From Bacteroidota bacterium (GTDB lineage: Bacteria; Bacteroidota; Ignavibacteria; Tepidaquicellales; Tepidaquicellaceae), in NCBI GenBank assembly GCA_018266845.1, contig JAFDZO010000021.1:1-57764 (forward strand): a DNA stretch of 57,764 nt, given 5' to 3'. The notes under the pieces are model-generated. The model searched no databases. It saw nothing but the letters and a program-made list of their open reading frames with translations, and had not been told where the DNA came from. Below, piece after piece: positions 50,601 to 57,764 of the stretch. Position 1 is the first letter of the stretch. Each line of letters opens with the position of its first letter. Position numbers and translations under genes: made by a program.

Positions 50601-53600
50601 TTAAGGTCTTTGTTTTGCTATTCCTGAGTTATTCCTTACTATTGTTCTGTCCGCTGCGTTCACTACTCCATTGCCGTCTAAGTCATACCTTGTATATCCG
50701 GTTACGCCTCCATTGTTTCTTACAAGAGTTCTATCGGTTGCATTTACAACTCCGCTTCTGTTTACATCACCGCTAAAAAGGCAGTATTTGCCGGCTTTAA
50801 GCTTTAAGTTGCTTCCGTAAGCATTAGCCGGGTTCGATGTGAAATCATATGAGTTGCTACCGTTTTTAGTGAACGGTTCACCGCCTGTTTTGCTCCAGGT
50901 TTCAATGCAGTTTCTGTGAACGATTGCAAGATAGTATGTTCCGCTTGGCGCATATTTAAAATTGAAATCTGCTAGGAAGGTCATAGAGTCAATCACTGAT
51001 ACTGCCGAATCCACTATTTCGCTTCCGGTTAAATCCCATAGGAAAGCCCTTACTGTATCACGCATTCTTAGCTGGTTCGTCTGCGTATTGTATAACCCTT
51101 CGGGAATGATTTTCACGTTATAAATTGTAATACTTTCAAGCGATGCAGTATCTGCATTAGAATATGCGCTTATATTAAAATGTATATCCCTTGCTGCAAT
51201 TTTATAAATGTAGGTTGAATCTGAGCTTGCGGTTAAATCGCTGAATGAATTTGTTGTTACCTCGCTTATTTTTCTTCCGTTCCTATAAACAAGGTAGTCT
51301 CTGAGGTCTGCTTCAGTGTTGGCCCTCCAGGTAAGATTAATTGAGTTAGTCATTCCGGATGCTGCCAGATTTGCAGGGGCATCCGGTGATAAGTTATCTG
51401 TTGAGCGGCCGCTTACTACTTCACTTCTGAAGTACTCGCTTTCAGTTGTATTTCTGGCTGTGATTCTGAAAAAATAATTTACAGAATCAGATGGCGTTGA
51501 AGCTGTATAGGAATAAAATAAATTATTAGTGGCAGGGATGGTACCAATAGTCTGCCATGCAAACTGCCCGTTGAAAGGCGCATAGCTTCTTTCTACTATA
51601 TAATCCGTTATACGGCTTATTCCTGATGCATCGTAACCGCTTCTTGCCCACTTTATATTCACGTTACCTCCCTGGTCTCTTGCAACATCTTTTACATAAT
51701 TCAATACCGGACTTGCCGAAGGACTTGATGATAAATATAGAAATGCATTTCCGCCGGCAGTACCAGAGCTATTGCCTATCTGAAAACTTGTTAAAATATC
51801 ACCAATACCATCGTTATTATAATCCCCAGCATAAGTAGCAAGATACTTTGGATAAATATTGGTATCCGGCATGGTTTCGAGTTGTATATCCGGAAAATCA
51901 TCAACTGTTTTACCTCCAAAATAAACTCGAGCATCAAGATACCTTGATATAATAATATCATCATAACCATCATTGTTTACATCACCTAATGAAAGACTTT
52001 TGAAAATAGCTTGTTCATAATCATTAATTACGAAACTAGGCTGTAGAGTAGGAAACAAGCCGCCTAAGTAAATTGTAATTTTATTATTGCTACTAATAAC
52101 ATAATCTGAATATCCGTCTCCATTTATGTCACCATTACTTGCAAATGTACGGCCTGTACCTATAAGGAGAGATTGAACTTTATAGACTCCATTAGACCTA
52201 CCATAATATAATACGTGTCTCCCGGTGGTTTGATAGCCGGGTTCCCCAACAATAAAATCCGAATAACCATCTTTATTAAAATCACCTCCTCCTGAAACAC
52301 AAAATCCCCATTGTGTCCCAAAATTATCTGGTTTCAGAACAATATCAGGCGTATTATTCATGTTTGTTCCTCCAAAATAAACATAAACAAATCCTGTATC
52401 TGTAGGATTTATACCAGGTGCACCTACAATCACATCTGAAAATCCATCTCTGTTAATATCACCGCCTGTAGAGACCGAGTATCCAAACATGGCATTGTTA
52501 CTTCCTGAAGATAAAAAAATATCAGGATAACCATTTGGAGATGAGCCTCCCAAGTATATATAAGCTCTACCGACCCCATTGTAGGGCGCTCCAACAATAA
52601 TATCAGAATAACCGTCTCCATTGACATCACCTGCACAATCAACTGATGCACCTAAGGCATCTGGAGTTTGTCCAATTCCTATTAAATTTATTGATACCTG
52701 ATTTTCAGGATAAGCACCCCCTAATTTCAAAACAGCTTTTCCTACACCATTATTATAAGAATTTGCTCCAATTACTACATCGTCAAAACCGTCACCATTG
52801 AAATCACCCGCTTTTGATATGCTGGCACCAAATCCATCTGAAGAACCAGTACCGGAGAAAACTATATCGTGAACATCATTTCCCGACATGGAATTTTGAT
52901 AAATATATACTGCGCCATTTGGACTTTTGGCAGGAGCGCTGATAAGCATTTCAAAATATCCGTCATTATTCAAATCTCCTGCATATGAGACACTTGTGCC
53001 AATTTGACCGGAACCATTTAAAAAAGTCATCCCAAAAGTCGTTGAAATATTACCATTTGGATTTGCATTACCATAAGCTAAAAATGCTTCGCCATTTAAA
53101 TTTGAATAATTTGGTGCTCCTATTAAAATGTCAGTATAACCGTCTCCGTTTATATCTCCGGCCTGAGAAATTGAAGTGCCAATTTTGTTTAAATAGTTTA
53201 AAGTGGTATATACGGCATTAGGTTCACCTGTAATAGCTATTCCCCCTAAGTATAAATATACACATCCTGCTGACTGCATGTACATTGACTGATAAGGAGC
53301 TGAGACCATAAAGTCGGAATATCCGTCTCCGTTAAAATCACCGGCTGACGAAACACAGGAGCCGAATCTATCACCTGTAGACTGATACAAGCCGTTTAAA
53401 TAAATTCCATTAAGATTTGTTAATACGGCTTTACCATAAAAAAGAAGAGCTTTACCTGAATGTGTGGGTGAAGCAACATCATTGTTTCCACCTACAAGAA
53501 TATCCGAATATCCATCAGCATTAACATCTCCTGCACAGGCTATAGAAGTACCAAATAACATGTTTGTCACCTGGCCCTCAAATGTATAGTCAGCTGTGAA

Positions 53601-54281
53601 ATCCGGGAATATACCACCTAAGTATAAATATACCCTTCCTAATTGATTTGCAGCAATTGGCGAACCTATGATTATATCAGAAAATCCGTCTCCATTAAAA
53701 TCACCTGCAGTAGAAATTGAGTTTCCGATACTTTCATTAGCTGAACCGTAAATAACTGCATCAGCCAAAGAGTTCATTCCCACTCCTCCGTAATAAATAT
53801 AAACTTTTCCAACCTGTGTTCCTCCTATTTTGTAGCCTTTAGCTCCCACTATTATATCATCATACCCGTCACCGTTGAAATCGCCTGCAGATGCCACTGA
53901 CGAGCCAAATAAATCTGCTGCAGTTTCTCCTGTAAGTATTACATCTGGTATTATATCATATGAGGGACCGCCGTAATAAATATATGCTTTACCTGTTTCT
54001 GAAGTTGGATATGGAGCGCCGACAATTATATCAGGGTATCCATCTCCATTTACATCACCTGCAGTTGCGGTTGAGTTTCCAAATAATGAATTTGCAGTCT
54101 GACCATACAAAGTACTCATACTCAGAGCATCTGATTCGATTTCTATTGTTTTTTTACCGGTAAGATTTGCATCATCCAGCTTTATTATTTTCGTATCGCT
54201 GCTTTGGGAGAAAGCATTTCCGAACGATAAAAGGATGAGTAAGAAAGTAAATGAAAATGTTTGTATTTTCTTTGCTCTCAT
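50601..54281 (-). CDS. Large FG-GAP/beta-propeller protein with FN3 and dockerin domains
   Basis: The 1226 residues begin with a signal peptide (FTFLLILLSFGNAFSQ). I count 14 FG-GAP repeats of ~60 residues, each with a Ca-binding loop like GDVNGDGYPDIIVG; this suits two seven-bladed beta-propellers as in integrin alpha chains. Two fibronectin-like domains follow, then a ~60-residue C-terminal dockerin-type pair (GDVNRSGVVNATDRTLVRNN and YDLDGNGVVNAADRTIVRNN). There is no T9SS domain. Likely an extracellular adhesive or scaffold protein, held through a cohesin-like partner. Confidence 0.88.
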   Translation of the reverse strand: MRAKKIQTFSFTFLLILLSFGNAFSQSSDTKIIKLDDANLTGKKTIEIESDALSMSTLYGQTANSLFGNSTATAGDVNGDGYPDIIVGAPYPTSETGKAYIYYGGPSYDIIPDVILTGETAADLFGSSVASAGDFNGDGYDDIIVGAKGYKIGGTQVGKVYIYYGGVGMNSLADAVIYGSANESIGNSISTAGDFNGDGFSDIIIGSPIAANQLGRVYLYLGGIFPDFTADYTFEGQVTNMLFGTSIACAGDVNADGYSDILVGGNNDVASPTHSGKALLFYGKAVLTNLNGIYLNGLYQSTGDRFGSCVSSAGDFNGDGYSDFMVSAPYQSMYMQSAGCVYLYLGGIAITGEPNAVYTTLNYLNKIGTSISQAGDINGDGYTDILIGAPNYSNLNGEAFLAYGNANPNGNISTTFGMTFLNGSGQIGTSVSYAGDLNNDGYFEMLISAPAKSPNGAVYIYQNSMSGNDVHDIVFSGTGSSDGFGASISKAGDFNGDGFDDVVIGANSYNNGVGKAVLKLGGAYPENQVSINLIGIGQTPDALGASVDCAGDVNGDGYSDIIVGAPYNGVGRAYIYLGGSSPNGYPDIFLSSGSNNAMFGYSVSTGGDINRDGFSDVIVGAPGINPTDTGFVYVYFGGTNMNNTPDIVLKPDNFGTQWGFCVSGGGDFNKDGYSDFIVGEPGYQTTGRHVLYYGRSNGVYKVQSLLIGTGRTFASNGDINGDGYSDYVISSNNKITIYLGGLFPTLQPSFVINDYEQAIFKSLSLGDVNNDGYDDIIISRYLDARVYFGGKTVDDFPDIQLETMPDTNIYPKYLATYAGDYNNDGIGDILTSFQIGNSSGTAGGNAFLYLSSSPSASPVLNYVKDVARDQGGNVNIKWARSGYDASGISRITDYIVERSYAPFNGQFAWQTIGTIPATNNLFYSYTASTPSDSVNYFFRITARNTTESEYFRSEVVSGRSTDNLSPDAPANLAASGMTNSINLTWRANTEADLRDYLVYRNGRKISEVTTNSFSDLTASSDSTYIYKIAARDIHFNISAYSNADTASLESITIYNVKIIPEGLYNTQTNQLRMRDTVRAFLWDLTGSEIVDSAVSVIDSMTFLADFNFKYAPSGTYYLAIVHRNCIETWSKTGGEPFTKNGSNSYDFTSNPANAYGSNLKLKAGKYCLFSGDVNRSGVVNATDRTLVRNNGGVTGYTRYDLDGNGVVNAADRTIVRNNSGIAKQRP

Positions 54282-54296
54282 AAGTTCTATTGGGGA

Positions 54297-54473
54297 TTAA
54301 TTTTGAAAATTCTGTTTAATTTCTGCTGTGTTAAAGTTTTTTATAAAATGCACACAGGCTTTGTAAATAGCTTTATCTGTATCTGTATTGAGCAGTTTCT
54401 GAAGCTCAGCAATTTTTTTATGTGTTTTCGGATACAACCTGTACCCTCTCGCTATTTTTGTTATTTTTTTCAT
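54297..54473 (-). CDS. Small ribbon-helix-helix-like DNA-binding protein
   Basis: The product from ATG 54473 has 58 residues: MKKITKIARGYRLYPKTHKK followed by IAELQKLLNTDTDKAIYKACVHFIKNF. One strand with basic residues and two helices fits a ribbon-helix-helix (CopG/Arc-type) regulator. A longer ORF start at 54554 would extend it through the repeated upstream boxes and adds nothing family-like. Three GTGCAC boxes lie directly upstream. It sits just downstream of the divergent paralogue gene and just after the dockerin gene. Confidence 0.65.
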   Translation of the reverse strand: MKKITKIARGYRLYPKTHKKIAELQKLLNTDTDKAIYKACVHFIKNFNTAEIKQNFQN

Positions 54474-54484
54474 TGTCTTTGTCC

Positions 54485-54521
54485 TGTGTGCACAAATCCG
54501 TGCACTTACTTGTGCACACAG
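54485..54521. promoter_or_regulatory. Three GTGCAC boxes at 12-bp intervals, candidate RHH operator
   Basis: GTGCAC occurs at 54488-54493, 54500-54505 and 54512-54517, exactly 12 bp apart. The outer boxes lie in perfect 12-bp inverted arms, CTGTGTGCACAA (54484-54495) and TTGTGCACACAG (54510-54521). The array is 11-48 bp upstream of the small regulator's start, the arrangement used by ribbon-helix-helix repressors that bind in tandem. Confidence 0.7.
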
Positions 54522-54652
54522 AACAAAAATATATTTGCGAATCTGTTTCTCCAACGACAGTTTTTATTAATTTTCATTCAGTACATTTATAGTTTTGTTG
54601 ATTTTTGCGCTGTTTTTACATATTTTCTTTTAAATTTGTCACAAAAAATAAA

Positions 54653-56110
54653 ATGCTGAACACTCAGATTTTGAAATTATTCAGGTCTTTTCAGCCTGAA
54701 GAATTTGAAGATTTTAATGACTTTGTCCGCTCACCATATTTCAATAAGTCAAAATCCCTTATAGGGCTTTGGGATGCTGTAAAGAAATACTCACCGGAGT
54801 ACAATAGTGAAAACCTTAAAAAAGAAGCAATTTTTGCAGAAGTTTTTAAAGACAGGGAGTACAAAGACGGGACAATGAGAAATCTGATTTCGTCAATGAA
54901 TAATCTCATCGAGAAATTTCTGGAAATAAGATTTCATGAAATGGATAAATTTCAGTGTAACTACAATACGCTGATATACTGCCTTATAAAAAACTACCCC
55001 GAACTTTTTCAGAAAAATTACAAAAAAATACTGGCGGACTATGATGATAAAAGTGAAGGGCAGGACTATCATTACCTAAACAAATATATGATTCAGCGGC
55101 TGGGTTCTGCTTTCGGCAATCTAACCGGCAAAATATCAACAGGAATTTATGCTCAGGGAGAGTCACTTATTTGTTTTTTCCTCATTCATTTTTTTCAGGC
55201 ACAATTTAATGCAGCTGTATTGAAGATTCGTCGGAATGAAGAAATTAAAGAAACTGCAATGAAGGACTTCAGAGAGAGTTTCGATATGGAGAACTTTCTG
55301 GAGAAGTTCAAAAATAAGAATGATATTGATTATAAAATTCTGAGCCTCTATTACTATATGCTGCTAAGTTTCGAAGATAGTGAAGACACAGAGATTTTTA
55401 ACAAGTTTAAAAAATCTTTTTATGAAACTACAGGATTAATTCAAAAGCATGAACAGGAGAATGCATTAAGTTCTATTTTAAACACAAGTGTTAACAGGAT
55501 TAATATGGGGATAAATGGAGCGTACCGGGAGTACACAGAAATTCAAAGGTTTCGTATAAAAAGTGATTTTAATTTAAAAGTTACAAACGATAAAATAAAC
55601 ACCGCTAAATTAATTATTATAATAAAAAATCTATTTGAAGCCGGTGAAATTGAACTTGTAACCTCTGAGTACCTTCAATATAAAGATGCATTAATTGAAG
55701 AAGAGAAAGAAAGCATAGATAACTTTTTTAATGCATTTAAGTGCTTTTCCGAAAAAGATTACAATTCTTCATTGTCTTATTCATCTAAATTCAGACCAAA
55801 AATAGAAATACATAAAATATATTTAAAGCTACTCCAGTTAAAATGTTATTATGAATTAAATGAATCCGAAGCGTTTGACTATGCTCTGGATTCATACAGA
55901 CAGATTTTATATAGGAACGATGCATTCAGTGAAGAACTGAAAACTTACAACAAGAATTTTGTAACCTCACTTAACAATCTCTTTCAATACAAACTTTTTC
56001 CCAAAGGAAATTTTGACGATATAAAATTTGAGATATTAAATAATAAAATGGTTGGCAAAGACTGGCTGAAAGAGAAAATGGAAGAGCTGGAGAGTAAGAT
56101 AAAGAAATAA
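54653..56110 (+). CDS. Helical-repeat protein of unknown function (paralogue 1)
   Basis: 485 residues from ATG 54653, chosen because it aligns with the start of the next gene (MLNTQILKLFRSFQPEEFEDFNDFVRSPYFNKSKSL against MLNRHITGFIKSLLPEEIEKFDDFIRSPFFNKTKSL, read in parts). The frame is open further upstream to 54605, but that stretch is unconserved. The whole chain is helical with TPR-like periodicity and no signal peptide or membrane helix. FxRSPxFNK-type starts are found in uncharacterised proteins of Bacteroidota-type genomes, as I recall. Function unknown; 41 bp upstream of the second copy. Confidence 0.78.
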   Translation: MLNTQILKLFRSFQPEEFEDFNDFVRSPYFNKSKSLIGLWDAVKKYSPEYNSENLKKEAIFAEVFKDREYKDGTMRNLISSMNNLIEKFLEIRFHEMDKFQCNYNTLIYCLIKNYPELFQKNYKKILADYDDKSEGQDYHYLNKYMIQRLGSAFGNLTGKISTGIYAQGESLICFFLIHFFQAQFNAAVLKIRRNEEIKETAMKDFRESFDMENFLEKFKNKNDIDYKILSLYYYMLLSFEDSEDTEIFNKFKKSFYETTGLIQKHEQENALSSILNTSVNRINMGINGAYREYTEIQRFRIKSDFNLKVTNDKINTAKLIIIIKNLFEAGEIELVTSEYLQYKDALIEEEKESIDNFFNAFKCFSEKDYNSSLSYSSKFRPKIEIHKIYLKLLQLKCYYELNESEAFDYALDSYRQILYRNDAFSEELKTYNKNFVTSLNNLFQYKLFPKGNFDDIKFEILNNKMVGKDWLKEKMEELESKIKK

Positions 56111-56151
56111 TTAATAAGAATATTTTATTTATAGATAATTTATAAAACAGA

Positions 56152-57615
56152 ATGCTGAACCGTCATATAACAGGATTTATAAAGTCACTTTTGCCTGAGG
56201 AGATTGAAAAATTCGATGATTTTATCCGCTCGCCATTTTTTAACAAAACAAAATCCTTAATTGCACTCTGGGATGAATTAAAAAAATATTTGCCGGAGTT
56301 TGAAATTGATGAACTGGAGAAGGAAAAAGTTTTCAAAAAAATCTTCCCGGGAAAAAGCTATAATGCAGGGACAATGAAGAACATGCTTCATTCTTTCAAC
56401 CGGCTGTTTGAAAAATTTCTGGTAAACATTGAGTTTAACTATAATGAATTCCAGCAGGATTATAATTTGCTTTCAATGTGCCTTTACAATACGCAGTTTG
56501 ACTTTATGAGAAAAAAATTTGAAAAAATTATAGAGAAATATGAAAGGAATAAAAGGAATGAAAAAAATAATGAATTTAATAACTTGTACCTGCATAGTTT
56601 ATATTATAGACGTTCGCAGTTAGAAATTATCAATCATAAAGATATATTTGATAAATATATCTTTAAATCCGGCGAAAATTTGATTTATTTTACACTTACT
56701 GAGATTAGCAAATTAGCTCACAACATTGAAGTTGATTTGATGAATAAAAAAATAAAGGTAGATAATAGCTTGCCTGCTGCATTTTTAAAATCAATTGATA
56801 TAGATTATCTTGTAAATGAAATCCGGAAGATTGATTATAATAGCTCATTGGAAGTAGAGCTGTATTATTATCTATATAAAAGCAGAATTGATCCGGAAAA
56901 TGATGAAGCCTTTGAAAAAACAGTCCGTATTTATTATGAATATTGCAGAGTATCAGAAAGCAAAAGAATTAATGGTTTATCAACTCCCATTTTCAATATA
57001 TGTACACAAAGAGATATATTAGGAAAACCGGCAAGCAATCGCATAAAAGCTGAAGTTGCAAGATATGGTTTAGATAACGGGTTAATTATCAGCAGCACTC
57101 TTAGATATTTTGATAAAACGCTATTTGCAGAATATCTGAAAATATTTTTAAATGTAAATGATTTTGAATACGCTGAAAAATTTTACAGACAACATTTTGA
57201 TAAACTGAGTGAAGATGAAAAAGATAATATTAATAATTTATATGATGCGTTAAAGTGTTTACAGAAAAAAGAATATAATAAATCACTTGAGTACATTTCA
57301 AAAATAAATCCTAATTTTAAAAATAGTAAAGCAGTGATAAAAAATGCGCATTTGAAATGTTTTTTTGAGCTGAATGATGTACAGGGATTTGAGTATTCAC
57401 TTGATGCATTCAGGCAGTATTTATACAGGGATACAAGCAGAGGGGAATTTCATACGAATTTGTTCCTCAATTATCTTACAGCAATGTCGGGACTTTTCAA
57501 TATGAAAAACAATCCCAATCAAGATAAAGAGGAAATGAAGTTCTATATTGAAAACACAAAAATGCAGAATAAAGAGTACGTATTGGAGAAGCTGAAAGAA
57601 ATAGAAGGAAAGTAA
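56152..57615 (+). CDS. Helical-repeat protein of unknown function (paralogue 2)
   Basis: 487 residues, clearly paralogous to the preceding gene along its length: SPFFNKTKSLIALWDELKKYLPEF near the start, GTMKNMLHSFNRLFEKFLV around 75-95, and KKEYNKSLEYISKINPNF...LKCFFELND.QGFEYSLDAFRQYLYRD at the end. All-helical; no catalytic motif. Codon use is AT-rich like its neighbours. Three members, counting the gene cut by the left edge, suggest recent or lineage-specific expansion. Confidence 0.78.
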   Translation: MLNRHITGFIKSLLPEEIEKFDDFIRSPFFNKTKSLIALWDELKKYLPEFEIDELEKEKVFKKIFPGKSYNAGTMKNMLHSFNRLFEKFLVNIEFNYNEFQQDYNLLSMCLYNTQFDFMRKKFEKIIEKYERNKRNEKNNEFNNLYLHSLYYRRSQLEIINHKDIFDKYIFKSGENLIYFTLTEISKLAHNIEVDLMNKKIKVDNSLPAAFLKSIDIDYLVNEIRKIDYNSSLEVELYYYLYKSRIDPENDEAFEKTVRIYYEYCRVSESKRINGLSTPIFNICTQRDILGKPASNRIKAEVARYGLDNGLIISSTLRYFDKTLFAEYLKIFLNVNDFEYAEKFYRQHFDKLSEDEKDNINNLYDALKCLQKKEYNKSLEYISKINPNFKNSKAVIKNAHLKCFFELNDVQGFEYSLDAFRQYLYRDTSRGEFHTNLFLNYLTAMSGLFNMKNNPNQDKEEMKFYIENTKMQNKEYVLEKLKEIEGK

Positions 57616-57659
57616 AAATATAATTTTTAGTTATAGATGAAACAGTATTTTAAATGAAT

Positions 57660-57690
57660 ACTTGCGAGGGGACGTAAGTTTCGTTATATG
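57660..57690. repeat. Short hairpin repeat (copy 2; copy 1 at 12894-12926)
   Basis: ACTTGCG and CGTAAGT pair with one G-U around the loop AGGGGA, followed by TTTCGTTATATG, closely matching the copy at 12894-12926. The base change in the stem keeps pairing, which hints that the structure matters. Confidence 0.6.
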
Positions 57691-57703
57691 TTTATACAAT
57701 AAA

Positions 57704-57737
57704 AAAGCCTTTCGGATTTTGAGATCAGAAAGGCTTT
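57704..57737 (-). terminator. Terminator downstream of the partial tRNA-Glu
   Basis: AAAGCCTTTC (57704-57713) and GAAAGGCTTT (57728-57737) are perfect 10-bp arms. On the minus strand the stem is followed by a run of T, so it ends transcription from the tRNA to its right. Confidence 0.85.
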
Positions 57738-57744
57738 ATCTTTG

Positions 57745-57764
57745 CGGTCCCAACGGGATTCGAA
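57745..57764 (-). tRNA. tRNA-Glu 3' part, cut by window edge
   Basis: Only the acceptor 3' strand (TGGGACC plus discriminator G) and most of the T arm are present on the minus strand, identical to the 3' end of the decayed tRNA-Glu at 49353-49421. A normal terminator follows. I infer that the gene outside the window is tRNA-Glu and probably intact; anticodon not visible. Confidence 0.6.

Noticed and set aside
54474-54554. Upstream extension of the RHH-like protein
   Set aside because: It runs through the GTGCAC boxes and adds a cysteine-rich stretch of no family-like character.
54605-54652. N-terminal extension of paralogue 1
   Set aside because: Paralogue 2 starts at the position aligned with ATG 54653.
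49422-57764. Integrase, transposase or toxin-antitoxin pair in the tRNA-flanked interval
   Set aside because: No such motif is visible in any of its ORFs; the RHH-like protein has no adjacent toxin-type gene on its strand.

Overview
The window looks like a chromosome segment of an AT-rich bacterium of the Bacteroidota/Chlorobiota/Ignavibacteria lineages, most likely Ignavibacteria-like. This rests on three secreted proteins with the type IX secretion (T9SS) C-terminal sorting domain and its NPFNP-type motif, on a bacterial isc operon, and on LytTR-type signalling. The lineage is inferred from gene content; no rRNA gene is present.

Left part (1-10809, mostly + strand): the 3' end of a helical-repeat protein, a TetR/AcrR regulator with a perfect upstream palindrome, a secreted beta-lactamase-fold serine hydrolase, then a surface-glycan operon (methyltransferase, GT2, two DegT-type sugar aminotransferases, a PglC-type phosphoglycosyltransferase, a WbpM/PglF-type dehydratase and an O-antigen ligase/polymerase-like protein). 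The set resembles pgl-type amino-sugar synthesis plus lipid-linked assembly. Two of these genes have no ATG/GTG/TTG start that would give a complete protein.

10810-25672: a palindrome-bearing tandem repeat, a heme-monooxygenase-like ABM protein, a 41-residue membrane peptide, then minus-strand housekeeping genes (DinB-like, HAD, gpmA, redoxin, acidic protein, cdsA, CPBP protease). A + strand run follows: scpA-scpB-rluB-lysS-cbs-cystathionine lyase-PAP2, which joins chromosome condensation, RNA modification, lysyl-tRNA synthesis and reverse transsulfuration.

24941-36365 (minus strand): queE, DUF3108, GT9, a LON-domain protein, and the Fe-S assembly system. The isc genes run iscR-iscS-iscU-iscA-hscB-hscA, then sodA and two lipoproteins, then fdx-iscX, so the usual continuous operon is split. 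A good IscR/Rrf2-type palindrome lies just upstream of iscR.

36501-49288: a T9SS cargo protein; a long intergenic region with a cloverleaf-like multi-hairpin; a 56-residue ORF between a possible sigma-54 promoter and a terminator; a three-gene exopolysaccharide synthase module (GT2 synthase, GH26-type hydrolase, TPR outer-membrane barrel); a LytS/LytR-type two-component pair; and a divergent sulfur-transfer module (DUF4395 membrane protein, a class-V aminotransferase fused to a degenerate second copy, and a multi-rhodanese exported protein).

49350-57764: bounded on the left by a decayed tRNA-Glu and on the right by the 3' end of what is probably an intact tRNA-Glu, with an identical sequence of at least 23 bp. 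It holds a T9SS-sorted protein, a 1226-residue FG-GAP/FN3/dockerin protein, a small ribbon-helix-helix-like regulator with three evenly spaced GTGCAC boxes upstream, and two paralogues of the gene cut by the left window edge. No integrase is visible, so a genomic island is a hypothesis, not a conclusion.
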